This document shows positions 44,236 through 55,435 of a DNA stretch of 64,000 nt, one piece after another. The first letter of the stretch is position 1. Every line of letters starts with the position of its first letter. The stretch spans positions 38,508,191 through 38,572,190 of the forward strand of contig NC_088302.1 in NCBI RefSeq assembly GCF_032854445.1. The letters run 5' to 3'. Source of the stretch: Liolophura sinensis (taxonomy: Eukaryota; Mollusca; Polyplacophora; Chitonida; Chitonidae). A program made the translations under genes and the position numbers. Below the pieces are notes generated by a model. That model worked only from the letters and a program-made list of their open reading frames with translations. It ran no database searches and was not told the origin of the DNA.

Positions 44236-44592
44236 ACGGTGGCCTGTTAGTGCGAATTCAAAATGTTTTCCTTTCATTTTGTGAATCATTTTGTACTGAT
44301 TTACAATGATTCACAGGTATTTTGAATGAAAACTTGTCACTAAGAACAAAGAACTGAAAACATATATTAACGCAGACACAGAAGCGAATAGGTCAAAACT
44401 GGTAATTTCTGGTAAAAACTGGTAAAAAATTTCCCTCCGGTGGAAAGGTTTTTTGAGCTGTGCAAATGTTCTCTTTGCGGAAAATTCTGAATTTTATCAG
44501 TTTTGTCTAGAATGTTTCAACAGAAAGTCCTGTTAACCATTGTAAATCAGTGAAAATTATTTAAATTTTCAATAGCATTAACAAGCCACCGT
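44236..44592. mobile_element. MITE, about 357 bp, with 17-19 bp inverted ends
   Basis: The left end acggtggcctgttagtgc matches the inverted right end acggtggcttgttaatgct. Inside, tgaatcattttgta and tacaatgattca form a further hairpin, and gatttacaatg recurs inverted as cattgtaaatc near the right end. It sits at the end of a fragment of the long repeat. No coding. Confidence 0.82.
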
Positions 44593-45487
44593 AGGAAATA
44601 GATGAAAAAGACCAAGTGACATCAATCTAAAATATTTTCTAGAAACAGAGCAGAACGGCGTATGGTGTCCAGCTATATTCTGTGAATGATTTCCACAAGC
44701 ACACATAACATTTTAGTACAATACACCGTAAGAGCCGATTCAGCGTTTCAAAAGTCAATTGCAACCATCGCTAAGGAGTACATCGTCAAGTCAAATAAGT
44801 TGTAAGTTGGTTTCTGACACGAGCCAACATTTTCACTGGTCTCGACTTATCAGTATAGGAAATGATGTCTACGTGCTTGTTTTCGTGCTTCTTTTGTAAC
44901 ACTCCTTTCAACCTTATTTTGGTCACATCACTACCGACATACTTGAATTCATTTTTTTTTAAATGAGCTGAGCATTACTATATATTTTGATTCTTGTTGA
45001 ACACCATACACAATGATTTATGGGCGGTCAGTTTTATGGGTGGAGGAACTGAAGAACCCGTGGTAAACCACATATACCTTTGTGGTTAATCACTGTCAAA
45101 CTTTCCCCTGTGTAGCGTACAGATATGCGCACCATATTGGTGAAAGACAAGTGACATTCAATGAATGTTACTGAGCGCAAAAGGCAACAGCAAATCCGGA
45201 CAAACAGAGAAAGCAGAGGAATCTACAAATTCCTCGTTCCATATGCACTCGGCCAACGCCCGCTCCCTGGGCATTACTAGGCCCATTCTCTCTGCCGCAC
45301 GCCAAGTCAAGAACAAAGTACTACCAGCAGTGCAATAAAAGTGAGTTCCAGAAGCAATTACACTGACCCATCGTTTTCCTTAATGAACACAGTCAGCCCA
45401 GTGGAGTGGAGGTTTGGAACAATGATTAAAGCTGGGAAAACAACAACTAATTACCGGGAATGTACATCCGTGGCGCCAATTAACACT
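44593..45487. other. Between repeats, nothing firmly recognised
   Basis: A decayed SINE-like stretch at about 45000-45160 (atgggtggaggaactgaaga, aactttcccctgtgtagcg). Confidence 0.4.
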
Positions 45488-46160
45488 ATGGAAGAGATAA
45501 GAAGTTTGTTGTTCTATAACAGTGCACAAGGCTGACTGTCTGGAAAGCTTACTCTGTCTTAATCACCGGTCAGACGATGATGTTTAGCGGAATGGTCAGT
45601 AGGGACTGACCGATCAATCAAGGTAGATACGGCGTAAGTTTAAAAGTTTGGTTGAGTATATTTAATGTCTGACGGAGAATATCCAAGCTATGGTACAAAA
45701 TCATATCTTATTTACAGTTATCCAATCTTCCCAGAAATAAACTATTGGCGAAAACATCCTTTATTTATTGTATTTATTTATTTGATTGGTGTTTTACGTA
45801 CTCAAGAATATTTCACTTATACGACGACGGCCAACATTTTGGCGGGTGGAAACCCACGACCATCCGCAGGTTGCTTCCAGACCTTCCCACGCGAAGAAGC
45901 CAGCATGAGCTGCACTTGAACTCACAGCCACCGCATTGGTAAGAGGCCACTGGGTCATTACGCTGTGCTAGCTCGCTAACCAACTGACTCACGGAGGCCC
46001 ACAAAAAAATTCTTTAAAGACAAAATTTACTGAGAATAAAGAGGGATTAAGCTTTCGATTTGTGGTTTGGCTTTTTCCGTTTTTCTAAGATTCGTGAATC
46101 ACTTGGAATAGTCATCCGTTACGCTGGAGAAAATAAACACGGGCAGCTATACGGAAACCC
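45488..46160. repeat. Repeat shared with 38637-39020, interrupted by a SINE
   Basis: Matches the left copy on both sides of the SINE at 45756-46000 (left part strong; right part aaataaacacgggcagctat against aaataaacacgatcagctat). Confidence 0.8.
45756..46000 (-). mobile_element. SINE-A with small internal deletions
   Basis: Reverse complement of head, body and TTTA tail; about 15-20 bp are missing near ggtggaaacccacgacc. The paralogous empty site is at about 38890. Confidence 0.9.
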
Positions 46161-47900
46161 GAATACCTTTAATTAAGTTCATCACATTAATCTCAGATCT
46201 AATTAACTTCAAATCTTGTGAACACAGATTTCTGGGCTAAAAAGTTCACCTACTAAAACTGAAATGAATGTGGATTTGAGGCTTTGTTTAGACAACATTT
46301 AAAGTGTACTGGCTTGGTCGATAACATAGTCACTGTCTACTCATATACATTTAACGTCTTTTTAAGCTACTAAAAGTTATTGGCTATGACGATCGCCAAT
46401 AATCTACAGGTATATGGGGTGTTTGATACGTTAATCCCATATCTCTTACTTTGATCTAACAATATTACGATCAGGATATTGTTTACAGACGTCCATTTAA
46501 GAATTTTTTTCCTTCTAGTATTTCTGTGAGTCAAATATTTGCACCGTTTACCATCCTTGCTATTGCACAGTTCGTTTTCATATTTAATGGTGCTATATAG
46601 TTATATGGCAAACCTCATAAATCGTTTGAAATATAATGATCGATTCCAATACAACTGACAAAAATAGTAACAAGAGAAAAAATAACCCTCCGTTCGCGTT
46701 CCAAACGTGTCTGGAAATGGTTATGTAATTATCTTTTTTCTTTGAAATGAAGAAAAATCCCCTTCTTATGACATCTAAATTGTTTGGATTCAAAGGATAT
46801 TATATAGCGGCACCGTGAGTACTTAATGTGTTATGCTATTTTAGAAGCCTGAGCATTTCAAACCAATATTATTGAACGAGTAAACGTTCGTTGGCAAATC
46901 TCCTCAGTAAAAAGTTTATCCAGCTTTAAAAGGAAAAGACACATGTATATGCAATAAATAGCCCCAGTATAACCACACAATGAATAAAAACCACACAACC
47001 ACACTTTTTAGTACCGGTCTGAGTACTCAGGATCAACCAGTGTAACTGATTTTCTGAGTAAAATGTTCTTGAAATATAAACCAATCAAATGAAATCACCG
47101 GATAAGATAATTTCGGAATAATTTCGCAAATGTGTCAGAGATTTCGTCTGAATAAATACTTTGTTATCAAAGTTCATACAGCTAGGTGGTCCTTCCTGGC
47201 AGCAAAATCTGTTTTAAAAGAGAAGCTTGAAGGAAACACATCCTGTACAACCATTGATGGCTCAGTATCAAGTTGGAATTGGAACTGACGACCCATTAGT
47301 AATCAATTTGTCAACTGATTTTATAAAGTAATCGATAAACAGCTAATGAATTACTCTTGTGGATTTTTTGTCCTTTTTTTATATTTTTTCTATTTTAAAA
47401 GGACAGTGAAGAATGATTAAACTGCGAATGATGAGACATACTCTGAAAGATATTTACCCAGAGGAGGATATTAAAATTGTTAAGTTGTGAGATAAAAACA
47501 TTTAATCCTGCTTTGCATACAGCCTTTAGTATAAAATGTCAAATAAATGCACCAAATGACACCACGTGGACCTGTAATGAAATTGGACAAAAGTCCATTA
47601 CCAACTATAAAAACTAGATTAAAGTTCTGGGTCCGCCGTCGGTACATAGTGTACGTCCTGGTGATTATACCATTTAAATCTACTATCATTTGTCATCCCA
47701 GAGCAGACTCCATGCAATCGATTCAGTTTATTTTAGACCTGAAAAGATTTGAACTTCGATATTGCTCTGGAGATGGGCAGATTCTCTCTAGAAGAGCGAA
47801 ATTAGAGTTAGAAACAAATGTTGTTTGGGCATCCCATGAAAAGCACGAAAGGACATGATCTCAGTTAAGTAATTGTAGAAACGTCGGTAAGGTAAAGGAA
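46140..47900 (+). repeat. Long repeat family L, copy C, inverted relative to A and B
   Basis: Reverse complement of 39470-41280 over most of its length. Related plus-orientation sequence is found again at about 52000-53250 and 60240-61370 (cttcagttcgcgttcc-type word near 46690, 52030 and 60285; actataaaaactagattaaa near 47602). No intact gene. Confidence 0.82.
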
Positions 47901-48069
47901 GGTTGTGGAAGTTTGTATAGGTGTATGTGAGGACGTTTGGGTGTTTAGGTTGACGGTGGGTTGGTGGGTGGTTTGGAGGGTTGGGGCTTGGGCATCGGCT
48001 GTTCTCAAAAGGGATGCAGTTTTAGCATGAATGGACGGTGCTTGATGTCTAACTATGTGCGGCAAAAAA

Positions 48070-49205
48070 AAATCTCAGACAGCTATTCAAGAACTCAAAA
48101 TTTTCAAATATTCACACGCTCGTATTGTTACAACACCTCGATTGTTTGTAATGCAGCAAAGTTGATGGTTTAGAATTTAACAAATATTGCATTCCTAAAG
48201 GACTAGCACGAGCTAGCGCACATTTTCCCATTTGAGTTTCGCTTAACAGCTATTGATATTTAACCTTTTGCAAAGAGCACCGCGAATGTTTTTGTACAGG
48301 GAGAAAGTTTCACATTATCAAATAATGAGCAGCCACCACCATAAAACTGATACTCAATGACTTAGAAATCGATTAATATGTCAATTGCATCTTCAGGATG
48401 GAAACAATCGCATTTTGGGTATTTTCACACAATTAAAAGGTCAATCTTTCTTATCATTCTATCACTTTGAATACAGGAATCACAATGATGTTAAAATTCA
48501 AATTGTTAAAGCTTAAATATGCACGGTTGGTAAGCATTTATTTTAATTCACATTATGTTTTCCCCGTGCCTTGTTTCGACGTTCGATTAATATTGATTAA
48601 TAGTGACTAAACTGGGATAAAAATGATCGGGCCAGTATGCTGCAGTTCCCAAAAATAACACAAGATTTTTGCTGAGTTTATCTTCACAAGTTTGTTCACG
48701 GTTAAATCAGTCTAGTTTTTAAATCAATTGGAAGTACTGTGATGATCGAATACAGCGCTCGTTGATACACGAACAGATTTATGTCCATGTAGCTTCGTCT
48801 GCAAGCCATAAAATCAGTCATCTTGTCAACAAGTCAAAGGCCATCGAATTTGCGTGTTACATGTATAAAACTTGTGGACGGATGTATTAACGTCTCACGT
48901 TGTGATCTGGAAGGCATCATTTCCGTCCAGCCACCTTTATTAGTGAGAAAACTAACGCACCTTGGCAGGTATTTTACAAACCCTTCTGAACAGGAAAAGT
49001 TAGGTATTTTTAACGCCGAACTACACCGGTACCACTTACTGGTGAAGATGGATGGACGTTTAAACTACTAGAACCCTGTCTAAACACTGACAGCATGAGT
49101 CCATCATATACATTCAGGATCGTCCATACCCCCATCACTCAGCCGTACGGGAGAACAGCTTGTTATTAAAACAGATTGAATTGCACAAACATGCAATGTG
49201 TTTAA
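48070..49205 (+). repeat. Long repeat blocks, leader part, related to 55440-56130, 58370-58920 and 61390-62160
   Basis: Shared words: attcaagaactcaa, gtattttacaaac, ccggtaccacttactggtga and gacagctgggtcgatca (in two copies). The copies differ in which blocks remain. No supported coding sequence. Confidence 0.7.
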
Positions 49206-50140
49206 TTCTTATCCATTCTCGGCTTTCGGGGTATTAAGCACGCGGTCATCAGTGGTACTTTGATGCATAAACTCCGCTTGAAGAAATGAAAGATTATAGG
49301 CAAAATACCCAGAATCAAGACCGCCGCCAGTTTGCTGTCTAGCAGAGCCGTTACACTGGTTGCTTAGGATGATGAGAACATTAGCGTCAGTCGTGGAATG
49401 TAACTGGCGATTTCCTGCCTCGTTTATCTGTCTGTACCGCCGCCATCGTTTCCACCTATGCCCAAGAAGTGTCCATAAGTGATATGACCGGTGAAATCTC
49501 TGGCACAACAACAACATGTTCTCTGTTACAAAAGGTGTCAGAAAGATTATAGTGTCAATATGACACATGTGGAATACATCAGCCTCCGCGCGTGACATGT
49601 TAAGCTGGCTTCGTTCCATTTTGAAAAGGGAGAAATTTGCAGAAAGGCCAGTGGTCATTACAGTCAGGGCCTCTGCTTATCCGAGGCACAGACTCTACAG
49701 CCATTTAAACATGCGTTGCTCAGCACTCAGTCTGCTGTCTGGCAATTTACGGATTAAGGGGTGGTTCGTGAACAACACTGGACAGTCGCTATTCAGTGAA
49801 CCGGGTTAAATATGTTACACCAAGTAGATCAGTGTCATGCCAGTTTGTAGAAGGCAAGGACTTAAGAGATTAGAGGTACAAACGGAGAGTTTTGGCCGAA
49901 GATTGCTCTCAAGCATTCAGTATGCAGCTTCCTTGTCCAGACGAGAACGCCTGTCCATCGTGGTTCTTTCACTAATTGGGTATTATGTCTGGAGCAATAA
50001 GACCACTTGTGAAGACAGAGAAATGTCGCCAAACACGTTTCATTGTCTAACTTTACCAAAACCATTCAGCGTTGTCTTGCCTTCGCAACATTTGAAGGCA
50101 CTTCCTATCAATGGTTTCCCTCGAATTTCTACAAACTAAA
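49206..50140 (-). repeat. Long repeat block with minus-strand open frames
   Basis: The minus strand is open from 49658 to 49209 (149 codons). It includes ADVFHMCHIDTIIFLTPF, which also appears, with changes, at 56390-56520 (minus), 42912 (plus) and 44102 (plus, broken by a stop). No known protein family was recognised. It may be the remnant of a mobile-element protein or a chance open frame carried by a repeat. Continues with sequence shared with 57060-57400. Confidence 0.65.
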
Positions 50141-51600
50141 AATATTATTATTCAAACCTTGTATTAACTTTTTGTTACCCTGAAGCCGAGACGTTTTCAT
50201 GCTAAATATGTGTTAACATTTTTGAACCACTTCCACCTGTCTAAATACTCTCTGGGAAGTTATTTTAAGGATTGGCAAAATGGCATATCCATTCTGAATA
50301 TGGCGGAAAGATCTCTTTACTTTGAGAAACGGTTGCCTCCAAGGTGTTTGTTGCGCCTCCCTTGGCTGACTTTCTACCCTTCAGGGGACTTATGATTACA
50401 TTTTTGTCATTGCAGAATTCTGTCACTGGGCTGTAAAGACATCATTAGGCTATTTCCCACTTCTTGCGGAAAACAGAACTGCTCAGTGTATGAAATGATC
50501 ATGTTTCATGTTCACACACCACATTCTCATCTCTTTTTATTATTCAGGAAGGCCCTTAATAGAGAAAAAGGTCTACAAGCGTCGTCGGAAACAATTCGCG
50601 TACAAACTTAGTTGGCGCCTGTCATTGCTTTACTCGGAATGTAAATAAAGTGCCAGTTGTTGATAAATGAACCATGTTATTCATAATATCTTGTGGATAA
50701 AGCTCTCAAAAAAAATGAAGTGAAACAGTTTCTATAACCAGCCTTTTATTTTAACTGTCTAGGTGCATGTAGCCAATTTTACCATCTCGGAACTAATTTT
50801 TCTGATGGCCGTCTGATAAAAGTAATTATATATTTATATATTAATGCTCACAGACTTTTCAACGCAGATAAATTCAAGTAAATTGTATATTCATAGTATC
50901 AAACAATGCAAGAGATTTCGCAATTGCTAGGCCGGATAAAACCGGAATTAGATACCATTACACAGATCGCCAGAGATCTTTACGCTCTGTCTGTATTTCC
51001 CAGCATTCACTGTAGAGTTTAAGAAACATAGAATGAATGTGTTTAATGGAGTACCCTTGAAACACTAGTTTTTGAATCAACAACTTGTGATGTAGATTGA
51101 AATAATAAGGATACTGTTGCAAAAACAACTCATCTACCGGGAAAGATTGATGTCTGCGACACAAAGCCAGCAAACCATAACAGACGCTTTATATGGATAT
51201 ATACGATATGTAAGAGATATTCCTGGATATGACATAAAACACAAACGAAATAAATATAAAAACGATGATATTTAATATGATGACAATTTAAACTTATATA
51301 TCAGTGTGTGATGGGAAATTTGAATGACAAAAATCCGGCAACGTTTTGTCTCGACTTCTATCAGTTTTTCTTTATGCCACTTCCATTTCATTTTCCCTAC
51401 CAGATTTTCCCCCTGTTTTAACAACATGTGTGAAAACGCTCCAAGACACGTATTCCGGCCTAGATGACTTGGACACTAAGCACTTCGCTTATGTCAAATT
51501 CCATTTCCATAACCAAAGTATCGACTCTCTTATGTCATTCCATCCTCTTTCGTTACTTTTGACGGCTAATTTTATTCGGTGAAAGATTGTATCCTTTTTG
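50141..51600 (+). repeat. Long repeat blocks shared with 57660-58250 and 59389-60010
   Basis: 50760-51240 matches 59389-59880 closely (ttatatatttatatattaat, agagatctttac, accgggaaagatt). 51290-51560 matches 57660-57900. 50170-50690 matches 57900-58250. The order of blocks differs between copies. Confidence 0.78.
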
Positions 51601-53260
51601 TTATATTTTGCCCTCTTGCTTCAAACTAACTTCTTAATTGCCCTCTGGAGAGCTATTTTATCGATTGACAAATAGCATTTGGTGGGTAGATATGTTTTAT
51701 AGCAAGAAATTGTTGTCATTTTGCTTCTTTTTAGGCCGAAAAATTGCGATTTTTTCAGTATTAGTCGCTGTATTATTTTGTAATGCAGTTAAGTAGCCTT
51801 GTTTAATTTTCTTAGTATTTTGCACTTTCATTTTTCCTAACATATACTATATTCCTATTGTCATACCTCCCCATACTTCAAAACCTATATATGTATGTAT
51901 GTTTATTGTTTTGCGTCGTACTCCAAAGCCATTATAACCGTCAGCGTATTAGGTATAGGTTGAGAATCGTTTGAACTATGATAACCAATCCCGTCTAGCC
52001 GACATCACTATTAATAATGAAAATACCCTTCAGTTCGCGTTCCAAGCCAGTCTGCAGTAATACGTCTAAGTTTTGTTTTCAAATACAGAAAATTAATCCT
52101 TAGTACACCAGAGCTGTTTGGTGACATGGCAATTGGTTTTTGTAATTGGCTTTCAGGACATCTGAGCCCTTTAATATCATGGCACATGGTTTTATGATTC
52201 GTTTTGAGAGGCATTCTTAGTTAGTGTTTTGGGTTATTTTTACAAACTTTACATGCTAACGCACTGATAATAAACATGAACAACGATATAGTCCTAGGTG
52301 GCTAGTTCACACCTCTATACTGGGCTGGCCGGGTATCATAGATACAGTTAAAGCAAATGGTAAACCATGTCTCATTCCACCCTGAATTCGATAAGTTCAA
52401 AACAAACATGTGTAAACTGTAGTTCGGCCGCATATGTAACATTTCACCCACATTCCACTCGGTAACGGCACGCGAGACTCAAATTCGCTTTTTCTCTTTC
52501 CAATGCCGATCATGAATGATTAACGTGGGAATTATGAGATAGTTTAAAAAAAAATTTCCCACAGGAAACATTGAGAGGATGTGCGTTACATAAAAACATT
52601 TGAAATTGTATTGCATACAGACTTCAAGTACAAATCATTCCATGTACCTACCGACACCAAGTGAACCCGTATCGAAAATGGACCAAAGTGTGTTACCAGC
52701 TATAAAAACTAGACTAAGGCTCTGCCTGCGCCATCGGCACATACGTCCTGGTAATTACATACTTTATCCTCGGATTACTCACTTTATTTTGGAACTAAAA
52801 GCATTGGACTTTGACAGTGATCTTGAGCTGGTCACATTCTCTCCGGAATTAGATTTAGAAACAAATATCAACGGAAGGGGGGGGGGGGGGGGGAATTGAT
52901 TTCCACTGGCGCTTTTCCGGCCAAAAGGGCCGATGCGCGCCAAAACTTGGCGTCTTTGAAAGTGCTTTTAACCTGGATAATATCAACGGAAACATTCTCC
53001 AAAAGGCTAATCAAATGGACATGATCTCAACTTGTGACGCATGTCCAGCATGGCTGTAAATGACCCAGCTGTAGGAAATCATCCCGTCGTGTTACCCGCC
53101 AGAAATTCTTTATATCTACAGCTAAGTATAACTGCCAAAACATCGATTGGTAAAAGCTGAGGATATGGGTGGGTCGTGCGTGTGCGAGTGTGTTAATTTG
53201 TGTGTGGAAATGGAGATCATCGGTTATTCTCAAACGTGAAGTAGGAGGGCGCTACATTAC
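51601..53260 (+). repeat. Long repeat family L, copy D
   Basis: 51840-52480 matches 60100-60680 (cccttcagttc, ggcaattggtttttgt, ccgggtatcataga). 52560-52880 matches 60790-61100 and 47500-47830. 52990-53250 matches 61110-61340. Interrupted by the 102-bp insertion at 52877-52978. Confidence 0.82.
52877..52978. mobile_element. 102-bp insertion: G17 plus 85 bp with two hairpins, 13-bp target duplication
   Basis: aatatcaacggaa occurs at 52864-52876 and again at 52979-52991. Between them lie 17 G and about 85 bp starting aattgatttccactggcgct. Two stem-loops are visible: cggccaaaagggccg and gcgccaaaacttggcg (approximate). Sister repeats at about 47815 and 61090 have the flanks without the insert. 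On the minus strand it reads as a short RNA-like sequence ending in 17 C. Confidence 0.85.
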
Positions 53261-55435
53261 CCTGAATGTACAGCATATGACGTGCTTCTGTGTCCCAGAA
53301 ACTTTGCAAAGCTCAGCGTCAGGTCTTCGGACAAGAGCCCGTATTTATAAAGCAGCTAATGTCGAAGTTATTAATTGCAAGCGCTTAAAAGCGAAACCCA
53401 GAACATGAAATACCTCAAATTGTGTTTGGTGCATTGTTTTGCAGAAAAAATTTATTCTACAAATTTAAAATTTTATAAAGGAACACATTTAAGCTGTGTT
53501 TGAATTTTTGACTAAAGTCTAAAGACGTTTGGTAAAATGGCCCCAGATCTAGCCAGTAAAAATGACAGTAAGCATTACCACTGCCCTATCATCCACAGCT
53601 GTAGGCCTATGTGTTTATGCGCGTAACTGATGACCACCGCCCTTGTCACACATTATCTTAACATTAACACTACAACAATTACTCATGGACATCTCTTACA
53701 CAGTAGTAATGCTACATACAATCAACTCGAACACTTATAGTATCTAACTTATACTCTCTACATACGTACGCTGACACTGTACAGTACAACTGCTTAAGCT
53801 GACAGAACAATTATATATCAATACTAGATGATTAACAACTAAAGAGGACAGTGGCAGTACCCCTGGCTCTATGGGAGCCTCCTACATAATCTGAAATATA
53901 TGACAAACATACTACATACAATATGGGCATTCGTGAGTGCAATACAAAGACAATTACAGAACTCATGTATACTGTCTGATGCAAAAGGTCTTGCGAACAG
54001 TGATATATGTCTAATTAAAATGTTAAAGCAATCATGTGTAGTAAAAACTCAAAATTATCTTAAATGAAGTTAAATTACAGTTCTCAATCAGGCTGGTTGG
54101 CTAAACCCGGTTAAAGCATAGGAAACGATGTGAATATAATCATCATGGATTGATAAGTAACATGAACCACATTATACCTCTGCACGACACACAAACGTAT
54201 CTATTATGGCTATAAGAGTGTCTATCCATACAAAGGAATGTTTTTTACCCTATGTAAGAACATGCATGGCTGTTACCCTTGGCAACAGTGTGTCCTAAGT
54301 TACAGTCCACCATCCCACAAACTCGTGCAATCACTACTGTCTGATGCAGTTGATTTCCAGACCCGTACATCTGAGTAGAGAATGGTGTAATAGGTAGCAC
54401 ATTAACCTAATGATGTACCTAATACCTCAACACATTTTACACTACAGCAAAACTGTCTAAACAGATAATCGCTTTACCCAACAGTATGTGACATTTACAG
54501 AATATAACGCAACAGTCGCAACAGTTAACTGCATGTTAACTAAGTTTATGTGGTCATTACACACGAAATGTACAAGTGGTTACAACGGAATATATCATGG
54601 TGGTGTTGCTGTTAAACGCTCACAGACAACTTTGAAGTGTTGATAAAACAATGTAAGACAAATCCGCGATGCATTCTTACTGCGGTGAGATAAAAACATA
54701 CATATAAATTAGTTACAACTTTATACAGAATTGTCTTAATAATAATAATAATAATAGTTGTCTTAATAATGCGTTATTTGTGAACAGAAAACATCATTTG
54801 TGTCTTCATGGATGCCTGCCGTAAGTCGAGGCCAAACTCATAACACCTCGTGCCCTCTGTCCGGAAATCCCCCGAACTATCACGTAGTCACGTAGTCGTG
54901 GAATTCGGCTGGGCTATGTTACCTAAGGTTACATGTTACAAATATCAACTGGATGATACAATAACTGGCGATGACAAAGTGACAACATGATAAAGTGACA
55001 AAGTGACAAAAGTTCCACTCGCCTACATTAAGATCAACTTTTGTCACTATGTCAATAAAGCTCTCCAAATAATCACACTCTGGCAACGAAATTCTCTTGT
55101 ATATCGGTAAATTTAACAACGATCAACTTACACAATGATCCATGCAACCACTTACATAAAGACATCGTTGTTGTACGCTGTAGTTTTGAACTAAGACATT
55201 TTCGTTTCTGGACACTTTCTCCATGTACTGTCTAATTTTCTAACAATAACAAACCCGTTGGAAGCAAATGTTCCTCATAAAACGCTTTACGTTCCTTAAC
55301 ATAATTGTCCATCATTCATCAGTGTAAAAGCAATGTTCTGATGTCTTCCACCAGTTACTAGTCTGCCATTGCTGATCTTCGATCGGCTACCCGAAATATG
55401 CAAGCATCGCTCTCCTCACCTTCCCAGTTGTAACT
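53261..55435. other. Apparently single-copy island between repeat units
   Basis: No match to the surrounding repeats was noticed. Contains an AAT microsatellite at about 54738-54756 and a 13-bp hairpin at 55002-55048. Its open frames are short and without motifs. Confidence 0.5.
55002..55048. other. Perfect 13-bp inverted repeat
   Basis: agtgacaaaagtt (55002-55014) and aacttttgtcact (55036-55048), loop of 21 bases. The left arm lies in a small tandem run of gacaaagt. Confidence 0.85.
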
